A DNA stretch of 64,000 bases from the NCBI GenBank assembly GCA_030770425.1, contig JASJFT010000060.1, positions 62,001 to 126,000 on the forward strand, read 5' to 3'. Origin of the DNA: Darksidea phi (Eukaryota; Ascomycota; Dothideomycetes; Pleosporales; Lentitheciaceae). The notes below the pieces were generated by a model. It saw nothing but the letters and a program-made list of their open reading frames with translations, made no database searches and was not told the origin of the DNA. The position numbers and the translations under genes were made by a program. This document shows, in pieces, positions 22,612 through 33,991 of the stretch. Each line of letters opens with the position of its first letter. The first letter of the stretch is position 1.

Positions 22612-24269
22612 TCAGTACTCATGCGTTTCATTGCCCCGGAACAGTTTGAATCCACCGGTGTACTTCTGAAAGAAGCCCTCAGGATCATACTGCCTCGCCA
22701 CCTTCCTCAACTTTGTCAATGACTCTTTCCCATACGCCTTCAGCGGGTCCTGAAAACTCGCTGCAAAATTCAGATAAAGCCAATCACTCTTCACCCCCTC
22801 CTCTTCCGCTAGCCCATCGAACAAGTCTATAAACTCTTTCAGCGCATTGGTCAGTCCCTCGGCGGCACTCGCCTCTGTATAGTGAAAGACGACCTGGAGG
22901 AAGACGAGATCCTTCTCGGGCGTTGAGTCCGGTGAAAAGCCCAGGCTATTAGGGGTAGAATTGCGTGGTGGTGGCGGAATGGATTGGAAGGTTAACTCTG
23001 GAATGAGTTTGGCGTATGCGTAGGTAGTGTACAGTTTGGGGACGAGAGATTTCCAGAGGGTGTGGATGCGATGGACGATTGTGGGATTGATCTTGAAAGT
23101 ACTCGTTGCCCAGATGGTTCTATATTGGACATTCGATTAGTAATTGAACCCTCGGAGTTACTGAGGATAAATGTAACTTACCGTCTAACAAAAGCCTTCA
23201 TAGCTGTCGACGCGTTTCGAGCAGACTCTCCCGCAGTCCCCGTAGCCATTCCGTTGATGAGTTGAGGCCCCACACTCGTCAAGCCTTCCAACGCCCCAGG
23301 CTTAAGTTCCGGCTTTGTGTACCACAAAACAGCTGACGGGGTGAAAACATTCGCACTGCCGTTATAACCAAATGTTACCCAGCCCGCAGCATACGGGTCG
23401 TAACTGTCTGGATTCACGGATTGGTTGTTCTTGAACTCTGTGAAAGCTGTTGCCAAGGCGGTCTCTGCCTCAGGCGCGTACCCTACTCGTCCTCCCCAGA
23501 TGGGGCCTTGCGGGAAGGTTTTGAAATCGAAGCGTGTTACGATGCCGAAGTTGTTCTGGCCACCCTTGAGCGCGGCGTAGAGGGAGGGGTGGGACGTTGT
23601 GTTCGCATTAACAACAGAGGCGTTCGCAAGGACCACCTGGAAATTGACGACCGAGTCGCAGGACCAGCCGCGTTCCGGGGAGAAGTGTGATATTCCACCT
23701 GCTCAATGTCAACACTGCTCTTTCAAGCTTTTCATACGATGACGAGCCATGGAAAGTAAGAATTAAGAACGCATACCCCCAGTAGTAAAGCCGGCCACAC
23801 CTACGACACCAATTCTCCCTCCAAGCACAGAGTGATTGCGCTTCTCCACCACATCATATACATTCTGCCACAATGCGCCGGCTCCAACTCTTGCTACACT
23901 CCCATAATGTTCCACGGCATTCAGACTCTGCATGTCAATCGTAACGCCATCTTCGACATTGTTAAAACCTGCATTGGCATTATGCCCCCCGCCCTTTACA
24001 GCGAACTTTGTGCCTTTGCTCTTTTGTAATAGGTCAACCACTGTAGCGACATCATCGGCAACTTTAGGTCGAACAATGCAGGTAGGGTTCAGGCGAGATT
24101 GGAGAAAGGGGTACGATGTGATCGATGTGTTATAAGTGGTGGTTTCGGAGGAGAAAGTTGAGTTTGGAAGAATTGAGGCAAGGGCATCGCATATTGAGGT
24201 TGCGGTGTCGTCGTATGCTGCGACTGCAACTACGAGACAGCTAAGAAGATACGACGCTGAGAAACGCAT
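22612..24269 (-). CDS. Secreted FAD-linked oxidoreductase (BBE-like)
   Basis: Three exons: 24269-23777, 23698-23182 and 23119-22612, introns 78 and 62 bp; 505 residues. A signal peptide (MRFSASYLLSCLVVAVAA) is followed by the FAD-binding type-4 domain: the PxxxxDV-type segment CIVRPKVADDVATVVDLL, then FAVKGGGHNANAGFNN, in which the His of GGGHN is the usual site of covalent FAD attachment. The middle holds GGQNNFGIVTRFDF, typical of the family. The C-terminal BBE motif is YDPEGFFQKY. It should be an extracellular oxidase of carbohydrates, alcohols or secondary metabolites. The segment usually holding a second flavin-linked Cys reads GGRIGVVGVAGFTTGG here, so flavin is probably bound by His only. 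Several N-glycosylation sequons are present. Substrate cannot be told. Confidence 0.9.
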
Positions 24270-25131
24270 CGTGGCTGTACCGGAGAAAGAGAATCGACTT
24301 GATGTGTGAGACGAGACAAGAGGACACGAAGGGTTCCTGCCTTTAAGCTGCGCTCAACCTCCAGAAATTCCCGGCTCCGCAGAACAACTGCAGTAAGTGG
24401 GTCGAACTTTATTCATAGTTCTTCATCATGACTGGCAGTCTCGTGTCCCATTTTATTGTGGCGCACTGCAAGATAATATTGCCGTGAGCTTTGAGCGACA
24501 CGAGGCTGCCCAGAGCTGAGCCACGGACATGGACACGTTCGTTTTCCAGAATGGTGGAACATTGGAGAGTATCCGCTATTCGGACAACTTACGTCTTCGT
24601 ATTGCTGTGAGTATAGCGCAAAAAGTTTGTATCTTTCCGATCTAGTCTCTAGTCTGCTCGTAGTAGGCATGAGAGGCTCAGGCGAAAAAGTGGCACACTG
24701 AGTAGGTAGAGTTAATGAGGCCAAAGCCGTCAGTCAACCTCCGATGCAAGATCGTTTTCCGGCAGTCACCCAGCCTCGGGGATTCATTGAGGTTCCGCTG
24801 GCTGTGATGCAGAGCGGGGAGCCGGATCAGCATGCATCAATTAATTGCGCACACGGAAAATGAGCCGAGATCGCCGGAGGGAATAAAATATTCTGTGTAT
24901 GGGGACCGACCAGATGCCATACCCCGAAGAGGAGACGGATTGATGGATGTGCTTGCGTGTCGCTGGAATGTTACGCCGCGGGGTATCGCGCTATCACGTG
25001 CACGCACAGACATTTTTCCAAAATAGTGAATTGCGACGACACTCGCGGCATCTGCGCTTTTGTGCACAACAAGATGCTCGTCCAACTCATATAGCACTTT
25101 CCCGATCTTCAGCGCTTTGTCCTTATCCGCG
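24270..25131. other. Divergent intergenic region
   Basis: Holds the promoters of the FAD oxidase (minus) and the tRNA transglycosylase subunit (plus). No gene seen. Confidence 0.45.
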
Positions 25132-26664
25132 ATGTCGCAAGCCTCGCCAGCGCCAAAATTGAACCAGCTCCCACCTGAGATGCTCGACTTCACGCTGCTC
25201 AAAACTACGGGCGCGCTGACCCCACGCCTCGGTCGCCTATCATTGTCTAGCCGAAGATCGATTTTAACTCCAGGATTCATTGGGAGCACTTCGCGCGGGG
25301 TCATACCCCATATCTCGCAGGACAATTTCCGAAAATGCGTTGGAATAGAAGGCGTCTACGTTGCGCTCGAGGACTGTACGTATTCAGCACTCCAGGGATT
25401 GGGAGCGTAGCTAACAACACTAGTCGTCGAGAAGCATCCGCAAAACACACCGCCTATCTTCCAGCTGGACTCGCCTGCCTCGTTCCGCAAGTTTACCTCG
25501 TTACCAGAGGACACCCTCCTCGTCTTGGGCGCCCGTCGCAATCCGCCTATACCGACTCCCGCCGCGAATACAAATACTGAGATCAGCTTGTTGACCTCTG
25601 TGGGCTACAAGTCAATAAGCTCCGAGTATTATGCCGCCGCGGCGCGTAAACTACAACCAGACATTGTGGTAGGGTTGGCAGACATACCTTTCGGGCAAGA
25701 AGTAATCGGCACGAAGCGGAAGGACAAAATGAGTGATAGGACAGAGAGCTGGACAAGAGATATAATAGCTAAGCAGAGGTCAATCGGGGAGGGGGAGCAA
25801 CGGTTTCATATATTTGCGCCGATTCTGCCCATTGAGCGGGATTTGCAATCGTGGTATCTAGAGCACTTGATGGATGATATGGTGGATAAGATCAGTGGTA
25901 TCGCAATATACGATGCGTATTTGCTTGACGATCTACCCGAGGAGCTACATCACTTTCCGCGATTATCCTTCCATGTCTCCGCCAGCCCACAGGAACTACT
26001 TCGCCAAGTCGGCCTAGGCATGGACCTCTTCACCGTCCCCTTCGTTTCCTCCGCCACTGATGCCGGCATCGCCCTTGACTTCACCTTTCCCCCGCCGAAA
26101 AAGCCCGACTCCAGCTCCCGCCAAACCCTTGGCATCGACATGTGGCATACCGAGCACGCCGTATCTGTGGCACCCCTATCCGAAGGCTGCACCTGCTACG
26201 CATGCATCAAGCACCACCGCGCCTACATCCAACACCTGCTCTCCGCAAAAGAAATGCTCGGCTGGGTTCTAATCCAAATCCACAACCACGCCATCCTCTC
26301 CAACTTCTTCACTTCCATCCGCGCATCCATCGAAGCGGGTACGTTCGACGCCGACGTTGCTACTTTCGAAGCTTTCTACGAGCCGCAACTACCTGCGAAG
26401 ACGGGGCAGGGTCCGAGGGTAAGAGGCTACCAATTCAGGAGCGAAGAACATGCGAAGGCGGAGAAAAAGAATCCAAAAGCATTCAGGAAGTTTGAGGGGG
26501 GGGTGTTCTTGAAAGCGGCGCACGGACAGCAGCCCAACGAGAAACCGGTCATGAGGGATGTGATTGATGACGAGGCACTTGTCGGATTAGTTGATATGGA
26601 GGATGCAAATGGGGAAGTGCAGCTGGAGGACCTAAGGTTGGAGGATGACAAGGCTGGTAGTTAA
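25132..26664 (+). CDS. Queuine tRNA-ribosyltransferase accessory subunit 2 (QTRT2-like)
   Basis: Two exons: 25132-25375 and 25424-26664, with a 48 bp intron (GTACGT to CTAACAACACTAG); 494 residues. ATG 25132 gives MSQASPAPKLNQLPPEMLDF. The protein follows the tRNA-guanine transglycosylase fold: LTPGFIGSTSRGVIPHIS near residue 50, DIVVGLADIPFG, ISGIAIYDAYL, LGIDMWHTEHAV, and the zinc site CTCYACIKHHRAYIQHLL (C-x-C-x2-C with a later His). In eukaryotes this subunit pairs with the catalytic QTRT1 to swap guanine for queuine at position 34 of four tRNAs, at the mitochondrial surface or cytosol. The C-terminal tail is acidic and Lys-rich. Intact. Confidence 0.88.
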
Positions 26665-27137
26665 GCTAGAATCTGCAAGAAGTATATCGCATGAGATGTG
26701 AATCAATTGTTCAATACATGTTCTATTAAGCTTCATTTCTTAAAAGCCTTAACCGTCAATAGGAGCCTTCGAGACGTCTACTAGTGCCATAATGATGTAT
26801 AGCCCAGGACCCGATAACCGGTGATGGAGAATTGATAAGGGAAGAGGGGATGATTGACCATGTTCAAGCTTCACATATAGATCTTTCTAATTGGTGAAAC
26901 TGTTGAATGTTTGTACTACCTGTAAATATATAGTTTTTTATAGTACATTTAGCTTATTTAAAATCCTTGTATAGGGTATTCGGGTGTCATTTAGGTCTTT
27001 TTTTGTGAGTGCCAATAGGGAAAGCGCGCGAAATTAAAATCACGAGTTCCTTCGTAGGGTGCTGCTGAAAACACAGATGTGTTCACGGACATCACGACAA
27101 ACCTTTTCCCATTCTTTTTCGCTCAAGCCTATCGAGT
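26665..27137. other. AT-rich intergenic region
   Basis: No gene. A markedly AT-rich patch lies at 26880-27010. Confidence 0.45.
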
Positions 27138-27980
27138 CTATATCTGAGTACAATGTAAAGCGAACAGAGCCAGCACACTGCCACATTCCGCCGTCAACCA
27201 AGCCGAAACTCCAAAAGCAACTTGAACGTCTTTCTTGAAGATAGCCCAGAGCACAACAAAGAGCAACCTATCAAGAAAAATCACTACAATGACCAACCAT
27301 ACTATCTTTCGAAGGTCCAATCCCTCCTCATAGAAAATTCCCCATCCCTTGACACGCTGATTCAACTTCCCCGCCAGTTCCCCTCTCGTGCGCTTTGGCA
27401 ATCGCTCAAACACCTCGCGCTCACTTTCATCGATACATGAGGGGGAGTTGAAAAGATCCCCGAGGTAATCGAGAAAGTAAGGTGGAGATGTGACTAGCGG
27501 GATCAGTGCGTATCGATATTGAGGATCGGATCCTCCTGGATCAACCAGATCCGCCGGCGGGAGGCATTCGCATAGTTGACCCGTACAACATTTGGCGTGG
27601 TTTCTGACTTCAATATTCTTGTTTACAGAAAGAAAGAATTGGGTGAAGTGTATGCCCACCACCTTGCGCAATGATAGCATTGATCGAAATTTGCCTCTCC
27701 GCTCCCTGTACCGACTTTGGAGGAAATACATTAGCTTTTGGTCACTCTTCAGCTCGGCGATATCGTCCTGGTAAAGGTCTTTCCCGGTTTCTCCTTTATG
27801 GAGACAATACATTAGGATGAGCTGTTCTGCGTCTTGTGCCCCCAGATTTTGCATGCTCGCGGCCGATGGTATGTGTTGATTGGCGTGATCAGTCGGTAGA
27901 GATGGTTCGGATCTCGAAGACCCCCAATTGTTGCGAATCATTTCTCGGATGCGACGAAAATTGACCCGCCAATGAAACAT
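27138..27980 (-). CDS. Fungal-specific membrane protein, two C-terminal helices
   Basis: Single open frame of 280 residues. The central part carries YFLQSRYRERRGKFRSMLSL and RKVVGIHFTQFFLSVNKN, then ERLPKRTRGEL and GWGIFYEEGLDLRKI, ending in two hydrophobic helices (IVWLVIVVIFLDRLLFVVLW; FGVSAWLTAECGSVLALFAL). I recall this order from a large family of filamentous-fungal proteins of unknown function found in many copies per genome; no biochemical role is known to me. The first ATG (27978-27980) overlaps the end of a possible two-exon small frame (27938-28215), so the true N-terminus may differ. No stop or frame break within the conserved part. Confidence 0.7.
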   Translation of the reverse strand: MFHWRVNFRRIREMIRNNWGSSRSEPSLPTDHANQHIPSAASMQNLGAQDAEQLILMYCLHKGETGKDLYQDDIAELKSDQKLMYFLQSRYRERRGKFRSMLSLRKVVGIHFTQFFLSVNKNIEVRNHAKCCTGQLCECLPPADLVDPGGSDPQYRYALIPLVTSPPYFLDYLGDLFNSPSCIDESEREVFERLPKRTRGELAGKLNQRVKGWGIFYEEGLDLRKIVWLVIVVIFLDRLLFVVLWAIFKKDVQVAFGVSAWLTAECGSVLALFALHCTQI

Positions 27981-28215
27981 CCTTCAGCGTCAGAATGAGA
28001 GTGAAAGGTGGCTCCTGTGGTACGTTTCATGTGGGCCTTGAGCTTAGCAATGCGTTCAGGCTGTGCCTCCAATACATTTCCAAAGCCTCTTGCTCCACGT
28101 TTCTGCTGTAATAGTTAGTCATTACTCGGATATCTAATGTAGACTAGACAATACTCACACATTGCCATTCAATTCGCTCCATTCCTGGCGGAGCCAAACG
28201 TGTCGTTGCGCTCAT
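27938..28215 (-). CDS. Possible small two-exon protein (74 aa)
   Basis: ATG at 28215 opens MSATTRLAPPGMERIEWQC (28215-28159); a 53 bp GT-AG intron (28158-28106, donor GTGAGT, acceptor TTACAG) joins to QKRGARGFGNVLEAQPERIA, KLKAHMKRTTG and a stop at 27938. The text looks protein-like and the splice signals are good, yet no family is recognised. It overlaps the start of the membrane protein gene by 43 bp in a different frame. It could be a separate small gene or an older N-terminal exon of the neighbour. Confidence 0.35.
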
Positions 28216-28639
28216 AGATATCTACCAGTATTATTAATTATAAAAAGTATCAGGCTATTATTAAAAGATGCAAAATAGTAATGGACGCTTCGCTTGTTGC
28301 TCTTTTGTTCTTGTTGTGCTGACGATCAAAAGTTAGTTGAAGATGAGCGAAGAGCGCTTTTATATCCAGGCGAGTCTGCCTATCGAGTACTTATAATGGA
28401 ATTGGCTAGACTACACCATAACAAGTGCAAGACAATGTATGAGGGCGTTTCCTTTGTTGGTGAGACGAGTGGGTAACAAGATAAGTAGTAATATACTAAG
28501 TTTTGGTGAGGAAACGCTTCGTAAACCAGACTTTTGTCGTGTGACTGTAAATGTTAGCCGTTTATTCACCAATACGATACACTGACCACAAATTAATAAT
28601 TTCTGTTGCTAAAAGATTGCTAGCTTTGAAGCTTATTTA
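28216..28639. other. Intergenic spacer
   Basis: No gene supported; AT-rich, with a short frame at 28294-28476 of no known type. Confidence 0.35.
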
Positions 28640-29762
28640 GTTTGGATTTGCATAGTGGGAGAAGGTCCGCACGAAACACAGTAGGAGTTTGGACACAGTA
28701 GAGGTACTATACCCACACCTTGTACACGATAATAGAACTGTAGAGTTGTACACAGTAATGTGTTTTTGGATTACGTCAGGAGGCTTGGATACCATGCTTT
28801 CTATTATCGGTGGCTTGATTGCGCAGAATAGTACTAAATACCACTTCAATAATTCCACGCATCCCTCAACAAACGGTCTACGCTTTGCACAGCAATTATT
28901 CAATATTCTCAAGCCACTATTTAATCCTATTATTTATTCTGAAAATAAATGTAAAAGCTCATGTTTTATATACAGCCCTATAGCTCTATTATCGTATATA
29001 AGGTGTAGGTAATATCAGCAAGGATGAGGTGATCGAGATCACCAGACTCGCTGTTGGTGTACTCAAGAGCTGCCTCTGTAGACGGGGGGTAGAGGCAGCG
29101 ATGCACCGACGCGCCTGTGGCGACGCCGCCCTCCGGTTTCGTGGCTGCGACAGAAGTCATAGGGCTATAGATCGATGGTATGGTATACTCCCCAAGCTCT
29201 CATACATTCAGGATCCCAATGAAAATAGTATAGCGGCGGACGAGTTTCGAAATGGCTTTTGAGACGGCCCCGCGGGCACTCTTGGGGTCGCGAGATGGAG
29301 GTGACGTCGCAGGTTGAAGAGGTAAGCTAGCTGCGTGGATGGGTAGAGCAATTGATGAGACAGTGGAGGATGGAGGATGGAGGATGGAGTGCAACGCTCC
29401 GCTGATGAAGAAGTCATGGGACGTTGAGTAGGCAGCAAGCCACGTTTCTGGCTGCTCCCGAGTCTGGTAGACTACTGTCGCTACCGCTCAACATCATGGC
29501 ACGCGCCACGCCCTCTTTCATGAGGCTCGGGCCGTTGCCCTCGTTAGTCATGCCGTGACGTGAGCCTCAGGCAATGACTGCAACGAACAACCTTCTTGTA
29601 TTTCAAGTATTCGGGACGGAATACCTTTATGTCACCTGTTTGGGTTATTCCGCGAGTTTGATGACGCGATAGCTGCTACTCATTCGATAAGTTTAAGTAT
29701 AGTATCTCCACTGTGCTTCGCGCGGACATTACAAAAGAGACTCGCACTATACAAATCCAAAC
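28640..29762. mobile_element. Non-autonomous terminal-inverted-repeat element
   Basis: Left end GTTTGGATTTGCATAGTGGG (28640) and right end, read on the minus strand from 29762, GTTTGGATTTGTATAGTGCG match in 20 of 22 bases when extended two bases. Similarity of the ends continues inward (TCCGCACGAAACACAG versus TCCGCGCGAAGCACAG, then TACTATAC). Inside, an inverted pair centred on GATAATAGA occurs at about 28690-28750 and 28968-29015. No transposase was found in 1.1 kb, so it would depend on another element. A clear target-site duplication was not found. The right half is repeated in inverse orientation at 37430-38012. Confidence 0.8.
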
Positions 29763-30661
29763 AAATAATATCAAGAAGAAAAAGCTTCTCCGGATTCCCT
29801 ATAGTAGCATTCTTATAATACAGTTTAAAATACTAAGGAGAAAAAGCTACTATAGTTCCTGGCTTAAACTCTGGAATGTCACATAATGAGCTCGCCCGGG
29901 CCTAGCCTTTCTCGCCAAACACATGAGCCATTTTGACGAGCAGCTTTATTGTCCGCTTCCGCAGATCTTTCAAGGAGAAATAGCTTCTCCGATGGTCGGA
30001 AGAATGCCTCTGAGGCGCAGGTAACATAAATTCGACTAGCAACCTCTTCGTCGAGACCAAGCGTAAGGACATATTGAAAGTTGCTTCTCTAAATACTATC
30101 ATATGTGCGTCAAGGCTTGCTTCGAAGTTAAAAGGCGGCATGGAGAGTCAAATAGTAGGCATTTTGAACAACCAGCCAAATGAACCCCAGGTACATCATG
30201 TTGTAGTCCGAAACACAGCCATGAAATGTGTAAGATCCAAATTAGAGATAAACATTCGTCTTGTGGTTCAAAGGTTTCAAAGAGGCCAAAGATACCACAA
30301 GCACGTATAAACTCAGGGCGTCAATCTTAGTCTCTCCAGATCTTCGAATAATAAGTTCGCCGTAGGGATAGCATACGTTTCATCGGACGTCTCTTTCGCT
30401 AGAGCAGAAGAATTCCGACGCCGATATCACTCGTAAAAACTCATGTGGATACTTGTAGTGCAGTGATTGAAGTGAGAGGTTCTTATAGAAGCAGCCTATA
30501 TAGGTGGCGCTGGCGCGCGCGCTACCTCGTACACAGACAATGAATAGTGTGGCTACTGCCAGGTGCCCTCAGGCGCGCCCGCCAACAACCAGCCATATAG
30601 ATGTTGAAAGATGACTGTCGAGCAAACACCAAGCATAAATCGGTATATATTTTTCTTCGAG
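29763..30661. other. AT-rich spacer next to the TIR element
   Basis: Three short related words, AGAAAAAGCTTCTCCGG, GGAGAAAAAGCTACTATAG and GGAGAAATAGCTTCTCCGATGG, occur at 29780-30000. A 79-codon minus frame (30141-29902) is of unknown nature. GCGCGCGC runs lie near 30510-30520. Confidence 0.4.
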
Positions 30662-31858
30662 CTAAAACGTAGCCATACCGTCCCTTAAGACCATTTTAAA
30701 GTCCCACATTATCGCAAGTTTTAGAAAGTTGGGGCAAGAACCCGCCATAGCAGAAGCCCACGAGAGAACCCCAAATCCCTTTTTAGCGGCGGAAATCCAT
30801 GGGCTCTTTTTTGTACAAATGTTGGAAGCTGGGCTTGCGGCAAAGTATGACACCGAGGTGACCGAGATTCCACGAAACCGGCGGTAAGGTCTTTTGGTTT
30901 TATTTTGAGCGCTGGGGTATGTCGATGTTGATGTATATGTCGATGTTGATGTTGATATCGGCGGCGGCCCCAGAGGTAAAGCCCCACTACTATCACTAAC
31001 ATGACTAGAGGCCGTATTTCTCCACCCAGACCTACTAGCCAAAGTCGATAATGGTGCTACGTTTCTCGTTTGGGTGATAAGCTCTGCTTTTATATTTCTC
31101 AGCGCTATTGAGTTTGTAACTGCCCAAATCAAGCAGCCTAATGCGATAACTGTTAAGGTAATAAACGATAAGGTACTAAAAGATAGAATAAGAGCGCAGA
31201 TGTATTGCGTAGAGAGCAAGACATATCGTCCACGAACTTTGTCTTTTCGACGGTCCGCCCCCTTCCCCTTTCCATAACCGCAGTGCAACTGTGATCGACC
31301 GGACGTCTCCCATAGATGATATTGATGTCCATTTCGGCGCGGGAACCGCCCATGGCCAGCTCCTCGATATCATTTAAGAAGACAAAGACGCAACTCATTT
31401 CGAATAGCCTCTTTATTTGGACTTCTCGCTCTTCCGAAACGCACACCATATCCATGCGTTCACAGTCTTTGGTCCTACTCCCTCCAACATAACATCAACG
31501 AGCCCGCGGATCCGGAAACGACCACATAGAGCTCGCGAAGTAAATTTTCAGAATCTCCTCCTCTGGGACAGCCACTATGGTATCTAAGTGTGACGATTCT
31601 GGTCCAGTCCCCTCTAAAATATGTTCGCATCCATAACTCGGAGCCGGCCATCGATGGGTTTCCAGTTCCTCTTCCAGACCACAGCGCATATTGCTCGACG
31701 CTTCGCCTTTTAATTCCAAACAATCTTCCGAATAGAGGTGGGAGTTCAGCTCTTTTGGTCGTCCTGGTCCACAACATAATCGCATCCCATTCGTTTTTAG
31801 ATGCCCTAAAAGGCTGACAACATCGCTCATTCTCCATGTGTTTTAGTGCAAGCAACAC
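30662..31858 (-). pseudogene. Possible broken membrane protein gene
   Basis: Protein-like text is spread over overlapping minus frames: 31858-31475 or 31830-31495 (for example GLEEELETHRWPAPSYGCEH), 31455-31153 (EVQIKRLFEMSCVFVFLNDI, then AEMDINIIYGRRPVDHSCTA), and 31288-30662 with a strong hydrophobic helix (ICALILSFSTLSFITLTVIA, then LGCLIWAVTN) and a Ser/Thr/Tyr repeat STSTSTYTSTSTYPS. Reading them as one gene needs frame changes or unseen introns, so I treat it as probably decayed. No family is recognised. Confidence 0.35.
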
Positions 31859-32342
31859 CGCATATCTCTTTCAGGAAGCCAATTTGGAAAGAACTGGAGG
31901 GATGAAGTGTGATAAAATTTCAGGAGGGCGAGAGAGGGGGTTTATATACTGTATGTAATTCCGTCCCAACTCTTCTGCTTACCGAAGTGCGAGGGTGGGA
32001 GAGAATTTTAACGGAAATCGCGAGAGCAAGTGCAGCGCTGAAGAGAACTAGCATGCGGAAGATGCGCATCCATTCGCCCAGTCGCATCTACGTCAGTAAC
32101 TAGTCAATACGCGATATTTCGTGATAGGCAAACTGCGGAGTTCCTAACGCCTGTCCGAACTCACGTGCATGTAACGGATTTCAAAACTTCAACTTCTTCA
32201 GATGCCCCATATAGAAGGACAAGAAGGCCGACAGAGGAGGGCTTAGAAAAGATTACAAGGGAACAGAGACAAGGAAGCATCAAACTTCTATGCTTCATAT
32301 ATTCATTGGTATTCCTATTATCACACGCACACGCAGCAACTA
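31859..32342. other. Intergenic spacer
   Basis: 3' flank of the AP-1 mu gene; no gene seen. Confidence 0.4.
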
Positions 32343-33991
32343 TCAATTCACATCCGGCAACCGCACCGCGATGTCGCCCGACTGCGTGATATACCGTACC
32401 CACGGCAATGACGGATATTGGAGCTACAAGAGGCGTTAGCATGCTGTACCTATCCTCTATAGGTGAAGTGGGACTAACCTTTGGCTCAATGATCTTTAGA
32501 TACCGCACTTGAATTCCACTTGTTGTAAAGTACGGAATTTCAAACCTCACGCTGATCGGTCTTTTGCCCTTGCCACCACCGACACCTCCCATACTGCCTC
32601 CAAATCCACCCATCATACCGCCACCCTTCTCGTCGTCTCCGCGCACGGATGGCAGACCAAGCTCCGCGCGCATGAGGAATTCCTTGCCGCCACCGAACTG
32701 CTTGATTTTCCACACTATCGATGACGTCTCGGGCGCGTAATGTACGGTGCCGATGTTCGTTCGGAAGCGGGGTGTATCTGCGTCTTCGGGGACAGGTATC
32801 GAGATTTGCACGTTGTTAGCTGTGCTTCGTCGCTTAAACTGTGCTTTCGCCTGGACTATTGTTAGCACTGGTGCACTCAAAGTTTTCCAACACGCATACC
32901 TTCAGCATATACTCTATTCTACTTCCGGAATGGCTCTCGACTATGCACTCGACCCAGATCAAAGGCTTCACTTGGGTATTCAAGCGGTAACTCATCAGCT
33001 CGAATTCGCCATCCGGCGGGATGAAGCTGATTGTCCGGTCGTTCTCGAATCTCGATAACCGCACGCACTGGTGAAATTTGACGTCCTCCATTTCTACTGC
33101 CTTTCCTCTCGTCGCTCTTCCTGTTGTCTCAAACATGGCTTTATCGTTCAAGCCCAGCCGCAGCTCAGGCATACCAGAGAGGTAACACTTCATCTTAACG
33201 GCACCCAGAATCTCGGAGCGCAGCACGTTTCCGGTCGCGGATACAAGGAGGTTGAGCGATTCGACAACGTCGAGGAAGACTTCGTTCTTGCGATAGCGGA
33301 TACCTTCGCTTCGCCAGCTGACGGCGTTTGTGACAGCGATCGGCGGACGTGCCTGGACTTCGAGCTTGTGCGCATCCTGTGTGATGTACCTGGAGACATA
33401 ATCAGCATTTCCACCTCCCCTCGCGAGACATATCCTGGGAAGGCGCACTCTTGTAATATCTTAGTTTCCGTCGTCTGCGGGTACCCAAAGTCCATCATCT
33501 CGTCTAGGAGTTCATAGATTACAACAAAGTTGTCCCGTATACTCTCCTCCTCGAGCTCCTTGAAATATTCGGTAAACACCTCGACCACCTTGTGCAGGAA
33601 TAGGAGGATTTCGGCGGCATTGGTATTTCGTTTCGTGATGGCGAGGAGGTACAGGTTGTTGTGGCGAATGTAGAGGTACTGTAGCAGTAGACCAATTAGC
33701 CATAATATCCTCAACTTCCCGAGGCGTCGGTGGGGGTTGCGTCGGGCATTAGGGTGGTATCGGGGGTGCGTACGTTGATGCCTTCGTTGGAGAAGCATGG
33801 GGGGACCGCGGAGCTCTCTTCTTCGGCCTCACTGAGTAGGACGGGGAACTTCTCGACGGCGGACATGGGGATGTCTCCCCTGTAGTTGCGCGCCAGAAGG
33901 GTCTACACTTAAGTCAATCCAAAGATCCACGGCAAGTACCCCACAAACATACCTTGCCCTTTAGGTCGAGGAAGAACACCGCCGACGCCAT
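32343..33991 (-). CDS. APM1: AP-1 adaptor complex subunit mu
   Basis: Six exons: 33991-33953, 33902-33774, 33678-33449, 33389-32900, 32850-32479 and 32423-32343, all GT-AG, giving 446 residues. Start MASAVFFLDLKGK is the usual medium-chain N-terminus; the sigma-like longin part runs through YLYIRHNNLYLLAITKRN and FFKELEEESIRDN-type text (EYFKELEEESIRDNFVVIY). The C-terminal mu-homology domain binds YxxPhi sorting signals: KMKCYLSGMPELRLGLNDK, then RTISFIPPDGEFELMSYRL, and the end YLKIIEPKLQYPSLPWVRY with ITQSGDIAVRLPDVN. The last exon of 27 codons was found by family match. A Gly/Met-rich insert (GGGMMGGFGGSMGGVGGGKG) near residue 370 is typical of filamentous fungi. The protein works in clathrin coats between the trans-Golgi and endosomes. 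Confidence 0.95.
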
